From: Austropuccinia psidii
Taxonomy: Eukaryota > Basidiomycota > Pucciniomycetes > Pucciniales > Sphaerophragmiaceae
Direction: 5' to 3'
Assembly (NCBI GenBank): GCA_023105745.1
Contig: JALGQZ010000007.1
Location: forward strand, 54,665,569-54,729,568
DNA: 64,000 bases
Shown: positions 49,872-61,075 of the stretch, one piece after another
Layout: every line of letters begins with the position of its first letter
How positions within the stretch are numbered: the stretch's first letter is position 1
Position numbers and translations under genes: made by a program
The notes under the pieces: model-generated
Databases searched by the model: none
What the model was told of the DNA's origin: nothing
Seen by the model: the letters and a program-made list of their open reading frames with translations, nothing else

Positions 49872-52048
49872 TGTAAGGTTTGTCTATGAAACTCTTGATA
49901 ATAGTAGCAAAATCAAGAGTACTATGACTGTCCTCAGTAGAAATATATAATATAACAAAATATTATAACCACAAATTTAAATATAATTATTAAAAATAAT
50001 TATATAAAAAAATAAATTTAATTATTATTATAAAAATATAATAATAATTATTATAATAAATTATAATTATTCTATTATTGTTATAGTCACTGACAGTTAT
50101 AACAATAAGAATTGTAAAGCTCTTAATGAGACAATTACACATGGAAATATGAATATTAACCACTTATAAATAATATAAATATCATTTATAAAAGAATTAT
50201 AACACACACTGTGCAGAAATAACTATTATAGAATAAAAATTCTATATAAAAAAACTATTACTAGATGAAAAAATATAGAACTTTAGAGAAAACTTACTTA
50301 TAATATTTATTTAATACAACAAGTCAAACAACAACAGTTATTATATTAAATAATGATTATAAGTTAAAAACACGCCTAAAATCAATAATTTTAAAGATAA
50401 AACAACTTTTTATAATAAAATTCAAGATTAAAGAGTTTTTAAGAGGAATTTGTGGATTTTTAAAAGATATTTAAGATGATAATTTTATAGTATAAAATAT
50501 ATTATTGATGATTATAACAATAATATGAATTCTATGACTTCAATTCTTTAATTTACAATTAATAAAGAATAAAATAACTTAAGAATTACTTTAATAATAA
50601 GATTTTATAAATAATAAAACTTTACCTGTTTAAATTTCTAATATGATTTGATTGATGAATGATAATGGACAAAAACAGTGATGAAAAGACTCTTTTTATG
50701 TCTTCAGAGCAGCTCTCATGATTCACAATGAATATAGAGGGCGTTTTCAGGTCAAAACTTAAAAACCATACTTAAAAACAAAGTTCTTAACTTAAGGCAA
50801 CTTGTTTTTAATTCCAATTTAAAGTTACCAGTGTTATTCTTAACTCCATGTAACTTTAATCCTCATTTAAACTAATTATTTTTAAGTTTTCAATATAAAT
50901 AAACTTATTTATATTAAGGTTCATCACATGAACAACTTAAAAATAGAGTTTCAAGCAGAAATCTCTTAAGCTCAAATTTTAATTACTTTTTAAAGAAATC
51001 ATAATTTTCTTTGAGCTTAATTAAAAGAGTAAATTTCCAGGCTAATTACCCAAGAATTTTATTTATAAAAGATGCTTAAAATTTAATTTATATATAGATA
51101 ATATGAAATTCTAAGCTGTGTGAAATTTTCAAGCAAATCCATTAAGATTTGAATTTTGAATGAATTTTTGAAGTTATTGCTATTTTTCCATGTAAAATAG
51201 CAATACACACCAAACCTTAGCTTTTGATAAGGTTTTGATGCTTGTAACTTTAAAGTTTTAAACTTATTTAAGGTTTTTAAGCTTGATTCAGCTTTGACAG
51301 TTCTTAAAACCTTGATTTCAAGCCTGCATATTGGGATTTACCCTTTGGCAGCTTGAAATTACTGTCCAAATTGGGATAAAACCAGTTTAAACCTTAAGGT
51401 TGGATCAAAGTCTAATCGTAAAGTTTAAATAAGGTTGAAAATCCTCCAATACAGGTGGACAACCTTAATTGAATCATTGCAGATCCAAAAAGCTGGGTAC
51501 CCCAGCTCTATTTGGTCTTTTTCCTTTGTCCCACCTTTTTGCGTGGATTTTGCCCTTTTATTTATTTAAAGCCATACCATGGCTTTAAACCCTTTTAAAT
51601 TGAGCTCACACAGGATTTACATTCTGTATGGCAAATCCTTAGCCAATTCAGTAAATATACACCACACCTCAATTTTAACTAAAATTTTGGTAAGTTTGCA
51701 TTAACCTTATGCAACTTCAAATTTAAGCTTATTTAAGCTTAAATTTAACAATTTTAATTTTTTTTAAAAAAGTTACATTAGTACTGTGAGATTCTTAAAT
51801 CTTCTAATAACACAAGAAATAAGTGTTTTTGGGTATAACACCTTATGGATGTACCCTAGGTTATTTTTGGTGTAGAATCCAAAAATGACATAATATTTAT
51901 ACCTTTGTTTATCCAAAAAAAATTTATACTTATTTTTTGTTATTTTTTATTTTAAATTCAATTAAAAAGTCTGTTGAAGACAATTTTAACTGTGTATAAA
52001 GTTATTTGTGGCCTTATGGGTATGTTATACATACCTCACAGGCTCACA
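49872..52048 (-). repeat. 3' LTR of chromovirus B, inserted into chromovirus A
   Basis: Begins TGTAAGGTTTGTCTATGAAA and ends CCTCACAGGCTCACA, about 2.18 kb. It interrupts the RNase H region of element A; GTTAC (49867-49871) would be the left target copy, but the right end of element B is not preserved. To the right, TTCCCTACCACC gives a purine tract on the minus strand, again marking a 3' LTR. Confidence 0.82.
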
Positions 52049-52189
52049 TTCCCTACCACCAAAAAGAAAATTGTACCACAATTTTTCTTTTGTAGTTTAC
52101 CCCCAAGTTTATTGGGGGGGGTATAATCCACTGTCCAACCTCTCTACTTATACTTTTAAGTATGTAAAGCACACAATTCAAACTTTTTA

Positions 52190-52580
52190 TTAAGCAATTG
52201 GTCTTCTCTCATGTCTGAATCTTCTGAGAAACTTTTGGGAATCAGGTATTTTGCTTTCTACAATCCACTCATCTTCATGTTGTGGATTCTTATACCTGAC
52301 TAAGTATTCTCTTTCATTTTTTCCCCTAAGTCTTCTTTCTTTCAAGACTTTTATTTCCTTTTTTCTCCTCACTTAGATCTAGTGGGGGTACTTCTAAGGG
52401 TGTTTCATTTCTTAAAGGTAATAATTCCTTGTCACTTGAAGTGTAATGCTTTACTAGACTGACAGGGAATGTTGGATGTTTATTTTCCAGTTCTCCTGAC
52501 AGTTCTACTTGTACTGCATTTGTCCCATGAAGGGCTTTAATAATAAATGGTCCTGCAAAGGAATCACCAGGGCGAATCTT
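52190..52580 (-). pseudogene. Pol C-terminus of chromovirus B, truncated
   Basis: On the minus strand: PGDSFAGPFIIKALHG, HPTFPVSLVKHYTS, then REYLVRYKNPQHEDEWIVES and RHERRPIA before TAA 52190-52192. This is the GPF module and chromodomain-type tail, closely related to element A. A frameshift lies at the six-A run near 52357. The gene stops abruptly near 52580, where base composition changes and unrelated sequence begins. Confidence 0.82.
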
Positions 52581-52889
52581 GCGTCAATCGTCCGCGATTG
52601 ACTTCACGTCGCACCGCTGTCAGTATAAAATCTTGTTTCAGTCGCGTTAGTGTCACTTTATAGTCACTGGATTTAGTGGGTCACGTCACGTCAGCGTCAA
52701 GACAACGTCAATCGTCACATGTGTCACATGCAAATGTCACTCAAAGCCCAAACCCATTTCAACACTATTCACAATGTTCGGGTAATTTCACCTCATTGGC
52801 TTCCGCATCCCCACCTAATCCGCCCCGATGCTTCGCATGCTTACAAGCCCGCACCACCCTCCAGATGAGACTCCGACACTGCCCCCCCA
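52581..52889. other. GTCA-rich segment after the composition break
   Basis: Contains CAATCGTCCGCGATTG (a 6-bp stem) at about 52584-52599 and repeated TCACGTC/GTCAATCGTCA words up to 52740. No gene is supported. Confidence 0.5.
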
Positions 52890-53370
52890 TCTCCGTCCTC
52901 ACCACTCCTTACGCTTTCACACCCCCTCCCATACCATCTTTATGCTCACGTGGTGCACTCCCGACATGCTCCCGACATCACTTATCCTTACGCTCGCTCA
53001 AGTGCCCTCCCGATATGCTCCCGACACTGCTTACGATCATTACGCTCGCGGAGTGCACTCCCGACATGCTCCCGACATCACTTATCCTTACGCTCGCTCA
53101 AGTGCCCTCCCGACATGCTCCCGACACTGCTTATCCTTACGCTTGTGTAGTGCACTCCCGACACTGCTTACCATCCTTACGCTCGCGGAGTGCACTCCCG
53201 ACATGCTCCCGACACCACTTATCCTTACGCTTGTGTAGTGCCCTCCCGACACCACTTATCCTTACGCTTGTGTGGTGCCCTCACGACATGCTCCCAAAAC
53301 CACCTATCCTTACGCTCGCGGAGTGCCTCTCAACATGCTCCCGACACGACATATCCTTACGCTTCCGTAC
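52890..53370. repeat. Minisatellite, units of about 50 bp
   Basis: Roughly nine units built from CTCCCGACATGCTCCCGACA, then CTTATCCTTACGCTCG or CTTACGCTTGTG, then GTGCACTCC. Units vary in length (about 40-51 bp). The 252-codon open frame across it (Leu/Pro/Thr/Ser repeats) is a by-product. It shares the core TCCTTACGCTTGTG with the array at 58245-58725. Confidence 0.85.
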
Positions 53371-53381
53371 TACATCCATAG

Positions 53382-53406
53382 TGTACGGTGGCTTGTTGGC
53401 GTACAC
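53382..53406. repeat. Palindrome bordering the first minisatellite
   Basis: GTGTACG and CGTACAC form a perfect 7-bp stem around a diverged GTGGCTTGTTGG centre. It resembles the palindromes at 56264 and 58184 and sits just inside the array. Confidence 0.6.
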
Positions 53407-53904
53407 GATGAAGGCAATCCCCGAAATATGCTGAGTGGCCTTCTCTCCCAACAGGACCTAAGGGGAAATTGGTCAGTATATTCACAATGTTGTGGTTAGG
53501 GTTTAAATCATGAGACTCACAAATTAAAACCTAATAAGTGGACTATTTAAGACAAGAATTGTGTCTCCTGTTTTGCCAACAAAACCATTTTATTTCATAT
53601 CAATCAAATGAACACTTTGCTTAGTCCTTACCTCATGAGCGTTGAATAGTTCAAAAGTTGACTTTAGTAGGTTTCTCACTAGTCAACTTTATTCAATGTC
53701 TCACAGGGAAGTGATTTCATTTGCATGATATGAAATAATTTGCAAAACATCGCCTCCTTCAATTTCCCGACAAATCGCATTTTGCAAATGCGATTATTTT
53801 ACTTCCACCTTTTTTCTTCAGTTTTGATCTTTTTATTCAAAAATTTTCAAACAAGTTATCAATCCACTCGTCACCATCTATTTGCTTAATAAACTACCTC
53901 CGCC

Positions 53905-56025
53905 ATGGCCCGAACCCCGGGAAATTCACATGAATTCAATGAACAACCAACTTCAGCCCCAGAGAGTGGAAGTGAAATCTCTGATATCGCCAGTAGTCGT
54001 GAATTAGGCATTGAAGTAGAGAGCCAGTCACATGAAGATAATCAAGATCCACCAGTTCTTCCGGAATGTGAGTATGTATCCATCTTGAATATTTCAAATC
54101 TCTCAAAACCTGATATTGTGTCATAGCCTTTATTTCAGGGCAGCCTCCAAGCTCTCAGAAACCGAATTTTAAAAGTTATGAGAAGGAAAAGACTGTTGAA
54201 CCTTGTGCACCGACAGAAGATGATGGGCAAGATGATGTAATTTTCAGTGGGGAGGTGGAAATTGTATCCAAGGAACAATTTGTCTCCAACATTTCTCAAA
54301 CAATCCCAAGGCTCGAAAAAATCCAAAATGATAGTAAAATTCCTGATTATGTGCGTCAAAAGATTGCTGAAGCCATGAGCCTGCTCAAAATGGATTTGAA
54401 CTGTAAGTCCATTAATAACTCAAATCAAAATTGATAAAAATAGCTGCTTACAATATATGGGCAGGTGTGGAGGTGGGAGAATCTCTACCTGAAGGATCTC
54501 GAGTTGTAATTGGATTTCCAGGCAAAGGATTAGGAAAAAGACCAAATATACATGCGACCAAAAAAACAAACAAAAAACGCCGTACCTTTGAAGCCGCAAA
54601 CTATTCTCGCGATCAAGGTCATGAAATTATCAATGTTGAAGGGGACCATGTTGATAATCAACCTCCGCATACTGAACCCCCCCAATACTCAATGAAACAA
54701 TCCATGATCAAGCTCCACATACTGAAAGCCCCCCGATACCCAATGAAACAATGCATGATGCAACCCCTCCCGCCTCTCCTCGGAATATTCAAGCCTTTCA
54801 AGAAAGGGAAACAATTAAACATGATACAATGGGACGAGATATGACTGATATAATTCCTGATGCTGAGCCCGAAGTGTCATCCGCTGCGAATTTTCAAGGA
54901 ATATTTTTATCCCGCATGGAAGAGTTTGCAGGCATTTTGAATTATCATTCCAACATTTCTCAACAATCATGGAAAAGGGGGCTTGATAATATCAATAGGA
55001 TTTACAAAAATAGATGGGACAATTTACCAACAAAGGATGCTCATACATTCCTGCCCGTTGGTATTAAGGTGATCAGTAACCGAGAGCTTAAAATGTCGGC
55101 TTGGCTGGAGGACCTTGAGATGGCAGGTGAGTTTTTTTTTATCTTTGTGCATGATACTTGATTATTGGCTGTTGACTGGTGATATAAATTGCAATATACA
55201 GGGTTAGATTTTTTTAAGCCAACCGAAACAGAAGCGTTTTTTGATCACAACATTTGGAATCTCAAATTGATGAAGGAATCAGCTAAACCTCCAGATAATC
55301 TCCCAAAATCAGAACACTCCTTCTTCAAAATGGTTCAGAGCCTTCTTTACCCCGCGAATCCAGTTAAACATTTTTGGGCAAATGTTATGTTTGAATCCAT
55401 TAGTTTAGTCTCATACGATGTGGTTGCACCCAAACCATATGTTGCACCAACATCAAATTCGACCGATCCTCTTGGACTCGAACGCGGAGCAGTTGAATAC
55501 CTGGCCTCCTGCTTGAGTAAATCAAAGCAACGTGCAACCCAACTCAGCATTGAAGGTGGCGGGGTTGACAATGAGATATCCACAAAGCCGCACAAGAACC
55601 TGGAGGATCTAATGGATACAGTTATCCATTTGATGATTGCGTACAACATGGTACGTGCACATACAAAGGTCGAAGTTAATGGCATCAAAGGCAAACTCAC
55701 GAACTCAAAAAAAAATGAGGCCATCAAAGATCTTTTGGCGTGTCACAAGAATCTTGGAATAAATCGAATTTGCTATGGTATATTAGCGGCATTCTGTGCG
55801 GCGGGGGTTTGTGGTTTGATGGTATGCTCAGATGACTGGGGAACAAGCTCAGTTAAAGGGGCTTTATCACTAATTGACATTTCCGCAAAACTTTCAGAGG
55901 GTAAAAATCTAGTGGAGCCAGTGTGGCTACGTACTAATAAGTATATATGTAATTTACTGAATAAAAGTTTCTTCTCATCAGAGTCTTTCAACCCCACTGT
56001 ACCTCTTAGATTTGAATTTGCATGA
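53905..56025 (+). CDS. Hypothetical rust protein, four exons
   Basis: Exons 53905-54067, 54139-54402, 54465-55126 and 55202-56025, each bordered by GTGAGT or GTAAGT and CAG. Phases match across every junction, and adding one C to the seven-C run at 54677-54683 opens the whole frame (637 aa). The N-terminal half is hydrophilic and acidic, with two near-copies of a PHTE..PNETMHD-type repeat just after the C-run. The C-terminal half (from GLDFFKPTETEAFFDHN) is globular, with a hydrophobic stretch ICYGILAAFCAAGVCGLMVC near 55768. I recognise no domain and believe it is rust-specific. It lies 0.7 kb upstream of the Tet-like gene on the same strand, and both are enclosed by the two minisatellites. 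Function unknown. Confidence 0.7.
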
Positions 56026-56263
56026 TGCTTAGTATTAGACTTTGGTGATGCCTGGGTGGCGAAACGCGGTCTTGGTTCAAGTGATGAGGTCACCTTGACG
56101 GTACCCAGGTCAGCAAAGCTCACAACCAGGATTGACCCGTTTTAGATTAGCTTTGTACTAGATAGATTGTAATTGAATTTTGCAAAGTTATTTATGAATT
56201 TAATAATCATGACTTCCTATCCTACTACTGCCCGGATGCCACAGTCTGAGTACCAATAGTAAT

Positions 56264-56287
56264 TGTACGGCGGCATGCCTCCGTACA
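56264..56287. repeat. GC-rich palindrome between the two genes
   Basis: TGTACGGCGGCA followed directly by TGCCTCCGTACA: 11 of 12 bases pair. Centre GGCATGCC. Same family as 58184-58206 and 62989-63012. Confidence 0.75.
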
Positions 56288-56721
56288 TCATTGCAAAGAC
56301 TCCGACAAGACGCAAGCTGAGTCAGGCGTTGTGCCCGCGAGTAGCACACGCGGGGGCATTGCGGGAGGTCGCGTTTATCCCTTCCCGCCAGCCCATAATA
56401 GGCCAAATGTTCCTGTGTCTTTCAAGAGGACTAGGATAGCTAGGGATCCGCAGCAGGATGCAAATTGCATTTGCATGTGCTTGCAAGATTCCAAATGGTT
56501 GGATTGGAAAGTGATTGCATGGGAACATCAATGTGTAAAATTGAATAATGCACTATCCACTGCAATTTTCAGGTTCAGGTATTTGAGATCGTGAATTTGC
56601 CAAGGTCAGGCGTGAGCTTTCTTTTTACTGCAATTAAAAAAGATTCATCCACCGCAATCCAATTTAGGTGATATTAAGAAATCAGTAATCATTTGGTTTC
56701 ATTTCAATTTCTGCTGAAAGC

Positions 56722-58058
56722 ATGCCATTCACCAAAAAAGGAAAAGAGCGTAAAAGGGAACTCGCGAGAAAGCGTTGGGCTGAGGAAGGAAAGTGTGAGT
56801 TACTCGCTTAATCTCAGTGTATATATGCTGCCACATTTATGTGGCACCCTCATTGGGCCCCACGGAAGAACATTGGCTTTAGTCGGTTCAGATTGTGCCA
56901 ATGTCATGATGTCATGTGGGCTCCAACAGGGAAGTTCAAGGATGTGTGCCGAAGAAAGCTCCTTGGCAGTATCTGATATCTTGTGTGCTTCAACACATAG
57001 TGATCCCTCAACCACTCGGGAATAGTAGCAGATCCCAAAAGACAAATGAGCGCAAAACGAGCCGAATGAATAGGTTGTTTTCCTCCTCTCGCCCAACAGC
57101 ACAAATATCAATGCCAGTATCAGAAAATATGACCCCAAGTGAAATTCGGAGGGTTGTGGATGGCAATCAGATCAAACGCATTCACTTTGGCCGTGTGGCA
57201 ATTTTCTCTTCAACCGGATTACTCATTGCCCTTGTCGAATTCCGACCATTCACAACAATGAGTGAAGTCGAGGTCAATCAATGGGATGAATTATCACAAT
57301 TCTTATTTCGCGAAAAGAGGTTCACTGACCCTATTGCAACAAATGGAGCATTACTGGAGGGATTTATGTTTGCGATTGGGTGGCGCAAATGCACCACAAA
57401 GAATGAACAATTTGGTCTGTATGGAAGTGCTGGCAAAATTGAAAATGCAAAAGATGAATGGCGGAACCGAGGTGCCAATCTTAGCTCGGTGGGTTGCATT
57501 CTAGGTCAATCCTTACGATATGTTGGGGATAATTTATTTGAGAAGATTCAAAATTCCTACAATTCATTGGGGGTTCCGTCTTTTGATCAAGTCAACTATG
57601 AAGGCAATATTCCGGCAAATCAGGGTGCATTCGAGTTCGCTTCCGCACTCACTTTCACCATGAATGGATTCAAAAACGCACCTCATGTTGATAAGGATGC
57701 ATCGCAGTATGCTTCGGGATGGTGGTTTCAAGCTGATAAGCGGACCGGCCAAATTCAAAGAGATGCGTCAAAGCGGTGTACAGGGGGAAAATTGATTTTC
57801 CCAAATGAGCATTTTTGGATTGATCTATCCGCATGTCATGGGCTCATTCAGGTAGTGTGGGCCAGTAGTACATTTGTTCATTATACTGATCCAGCACAGG
57901 AAAACGAAAGCACGACACTAGTGGGTATGTCCGCACAATGCTCAAGCAGGTTAGCAAAAACAATTAGGCAAAAAAACCATGGCTATTATGAGATTGGCGA
58001 GAGAGCGGGCTATCAAATCAGGGATGGTGATACAATCTCATGCCAATTCAAAGAATGA
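56722..58058 (+). CDS. Tet-like 2OG-Fe(II) oxygenase domain protein
   Basis: Exon 1 56722-56794 (MPFTKKGKERKRELARKRWA), intron with GTGAGT .. CCAACAG, exon 2 from 56930 to TGA at 58056-58058. Exon 2 starts in the spliced frame (KFKDVCRRKLLG) but is out by one base from about 56972, after which the frame is open to the end; one base inserted (or two lost) would join them. The core shows the iron ligands HVD (His 57684-57686, Asp 57690-57692) and a later His in TFVHYTDP (57879-57881), spaced as in double-stranded beta-helix oxygenases. The family is one I know as Tet-like, expanded in rusts. Relatives of TET/JBP oxidise methylated bases, but substrate here is unknown. The basic N-terminus fits a nucleic-acid role. 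ATG choice follows the Lys-rich start. Confidence 0.78.
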
Positions 58059-58183
58059 GGAGTTTTTCATGTGTGTTGGGTAAGTAATGGTGGGGTAAGG
58101 CAGAGGACAAAATACACCAGGATTAGATGGATTTGAGTGCGGGAGATGGGGTGTCTCACATGAAAAAGAGGTGAAGTGGATTA

Positions 58184-58206
58184 TATACGGTGGCATGCCA
58201 TCGTAC
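58184..58206. repeat. Palindrome bordering the second minisatellite
   Basis: TATACGGTGGCA followed by TGCCATCGTACA: 10 of 12 bases pair, same centre GGCATGCC as at 56264. It sits just before the array, mirroring 53382-53406. Confidence 0.7.
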
Positions 58207-58244
58207 ATCTGTCCTAGTTTGTTGCTATTGTCCAGGATGCGAAT

Positions 58245-58725
58245 GCTTCACACGCAAAAACTTATGCTTGTGCAGGTTCCGCCAATGCTAAAAGTTCCTT
58301 ACACCTATGCGGGGTGCCGACGCTACACACGCCAATCCTTACGCCTGTGCAGGCTCCCAAAAATTTACAGGCCAATCCTGACGCTTGTGAAGGTTCCCAA
58401 AAATGGTAAAAATTCCTTACGCCTGTACAGGCTTCCGGCGATTCACACGCAAATCCTTACGCTTGTGAAGGTTCCCCACAATGCTGAAAATTTTTTGGCC
58501 TGTGCAGGATCCCGAGAATTCACACGCCAATTCTTACGCCTTTGCAGGCTCCCAACAATTCACACGCCAATTCTTACGCCTGTGCAGGCTCCCAAGAATT
58601 CACACGCCAATCCTTACGCCTGTGCAGGCTCCCAACAATTGACACGCCAATCCTTACGCCTGTGCAGGCTCCAGACAAGTCACACACCAATCCTTACGCT
58701 TGTGAAGGTTCCAGACAATTTAAAC
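58245..58725. repeat. Minisatellite, 40-bp units
   Basis: About twelve units of CCTTACGCCTGTGCAGGCTC plus CCAACAATTCACACGCCAAT-type sequence. The right half is most regular, and some units in the left half have deletions. The 190-codon frame across it is a by-product of the repeat. Confidence 0.88.
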
Positions 58726-59143
58726 AATTCAATACATGAGTAAGATTAATAGCGTGTGACCATAGGAAAGGCCATGTTTCACGAATCTGGACTGGATTGC
58801 TCACATACGGGAACCTCCCGCTTTTTTACAGTTAAGAATGGATATGGCTCTAAACCATGGAAGAAGAAAATATAGGAGAGGATAACGGCAACTATTGGCG
58901 CATTTTGAGAAAAAGAGGTTCACGAAAACAAATACTCACTCAAACGCTTGGTGGGGCACTTACAAAAATAATTCTCACGCAATCAGGGTTTTTCTCTAAG
59001 GAGGAAATAAGTAATTTTTACGTGAACAAAGAATGTAATAGAATTTGAACATAATAATAATTGATTACAAATGATAATTTATTTAAAAGAAAGTATTACA
59101 AATGATAAAAAGTGGAAATAATGGGATTTTTTTTTTTAAATTT
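58726..59143. other. No recognised gene
   Basis: Short open frames only, no domain. Separates the minisatellite from the 3' end of the minus-strand gene at 59144-60495. Confidence 0.5.
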
Positions 59144-60495
59144 TTATTTTTCGAGGAATTTGGAGACTATCCCGGTTATGTCCTCCTTTGGATAAGCCTC
59201 CAGTGCCTGGGCAAGGAGGCAGTTTAGTTCGTCCCGGAATTCCCGGTGCATCTCGTTTCGATGAGTTGCATCCACGAAAGGAATCATGTGGAGCAAGCGA
59301 CGATGCTCCAACAAGATTCGGTTGATCGAATCGTGGATGATGGCTCGAGGAATCATTAGGGTCGGTCGCAGGTCGGTGAATTCCTGGCAAGCTTCATCGT
59401 GGGAATGAGAGGAGCTTGGCACCGGGGGGGAGGAGGCGTTGGGGTTCTCAGGGGCACTGGAAGGGATCTCTGGGGAGGGGGGGGAATGGAAGGGGAAGGT
59501 GGGCAAGTCGTGTAAGAAGAAGGGGGAGGGGGGATCCGACGGGCATATCGTCGATGATGATGATCGAGCGAGGAGTGGCGGGACGATCTGGAGACGGTCG
59601 AAGAAAAAATGAGGAAAAGGGTATATGGATCGAAGAGAGAAAGAAGGGGTGACTTACCATAAGCTTCCTCCGTGGATTGCGTAGGAGCCACCTCGGGTTC
59701 TGGCTCACGAGTTGTATCGTCCTCAGGTTGTTGGGACGTTGGACTCGGGCCAGTAATAGGTGGCTCTTCCATTCGGGAGGGTTCTAGAAAAGGAGTAAGA
59801 GTCAGTTCACTCAACTCGAAAGTGAAAGTGAAAATGAAATGAAACTTTGGCTGCTTACCGCGGAATAATTCCTCAGACCATCGGGTGCCACTCGGGCCTG
59901 GACTGGGTTGCCGGGGGGTTTGCTCGCAAGGCAAACTAGGCACGGGAGATTCTTGTCGGGGGGGATTCAGGGGGTTTTGTTCTATGAGAAATGGAAAAAA
60001 GTCAGTATTATTGCGTGAAGAGAAATGAGATAAGGAGGAGAAAGAAAACTTACTTTGGCATTTGAATCCCATTGGCGACAAGACATGGTGACGATCAGCC
60101 CAAGTTCGAATGTCCTCTCGCCATCGCCATACTTCATCGGCCGGATAATCACTTCGCTCCGGTCGAGGAGTGAAGTGACCATCGGATGGTGGCCTAGGAG
60201 GGGGAGTGGACAAATCGATACTGGAGGGGACAGGGCTGATTGTCCGGAATCGTTCCCGTTGGCCTGTTTGGGGGCCCGGCGTCCATTCACGCTCGGAAAT
60301 GGTTTCATCATCGTCGACCACAAAGGAGTCCTTGCGAGGGCGTCTTGGGCGGGAACTCCTCTGGCCTCGTGGTCGGAAGGGGCGGACAACGAACGAACAT
60401 TTCTTGTGTGCTTGTCGGCAAGCATCACAAGCGTCATTCGTCGTCGAGGAGCGAATGCAGGGGATACCCCGCTTGGTGCATAAAGTGCACGACAT
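59144..60495 (-). CDS. Zn2Cys6-like protein of a rust multigene family
   Basis: Four exons on the minus strand: 60495-60054, 59981-59859, 59783-59658, 59587-59144; introns 72, 75 and 70 bp, all GTAAG..AG, all phase 1. Removing one G from the eight-G run at 59477-59484 makes the whole frame open (377 aa, stop 59144-59146). The N-terminus has cysteines spaced CX2CX6CX9CX2CX6C (residues 3-33), the Zn(II)2Cys6 spacing, followed by an Arg-rich stretch (RPFRPRGQRSSRPRRPRK). The middle is Pro/Ser/Thr-rich and acidic. The C-terminal 80 residues (FTDLRPTLMIP .. EDITGIVSKFLEK) look helical. It resembles a multicopy family I associate with Austropuccinia psidii. DNA binding is plausible but untested; retroelement origin is an alternative. 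Confidence 0.75.
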
Positions 60496-61075
60496 CTAAA
60501 AACAAAACAATTGAGGTTAGTAACTGCATACAAAGTAAACAATCAAGAGAAAAAATGAAGACGTACGATGAATTATAAATTTAAATTGGAAACAAAATAA
60601 GAACGCTCTAGTCCGAAGGTTTTAAAAGTCTGGAAAAGAGTCGTGAAGAAAAATAAGTATTAATATCGGTATGTAATGTCGACAAAAGTTTAAAAAAGAG
60701 GTAACGCACGAGGTGGATAGAAGTGAGGTTCTGAACGGATCAGAAGAATAAACAAACAGGCAAAAGGAAGGGAAGTGGGTTTAGTGGAGTGCGAAAGACA
60801 AAAATAGAAAGGCAGGAAGACGAAGGGGAATACGCACAAGATGGACAAACGCGGGTGAGGTTGAACGAAGTGGAGCGGGTGAGAAAGAAAGTGAAGTGCG
60901 TGTCGTGTGAAGATGGTCTTTTATACCATGGTGAAGCTGAGACGATCTCAGCAGTTGCAGCACCCGCAAAAGTCTCAGCTTCAAGGCGTGTGGGCAAAAT
61001 TGAAGCTGATTCTCAGCAAATGCTGCAACTGAGAAGTGAAATGCTCGCGTGAGGCAGAAGAACAATGGGGGTCTG
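60496..61075. other. Upstream region of the Zn2Cys6-like gene
   Basis: No gene supported. From about 60940 the words CTCAGC/GCTGAG begin to recur and continue to about 62080. Confidence 0.5.

Noticed and set aside
52676..53499. 252-codon frame and overlapping frames rich in Leu, Pro, Thr and Ser
   Set aside because: They run across the minisatellite; all three plus frames are open with repeats of the same DNA unit.
53490..53510. Telomere-like TTAGGGTTTAA
   Set aside because: Only one copy; no tandem array.
52890..58725. CRISPR-like array
   Set aside because: Whole units repeat, with no unique spacers, in a eukaryotic genome.
58171..58743. 190-codon frame with CRLPTIHTPILT-type repeats
   Set aside because: By-product of the 40-bp minisatellite. 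The units differ by deletions that would change the frame.
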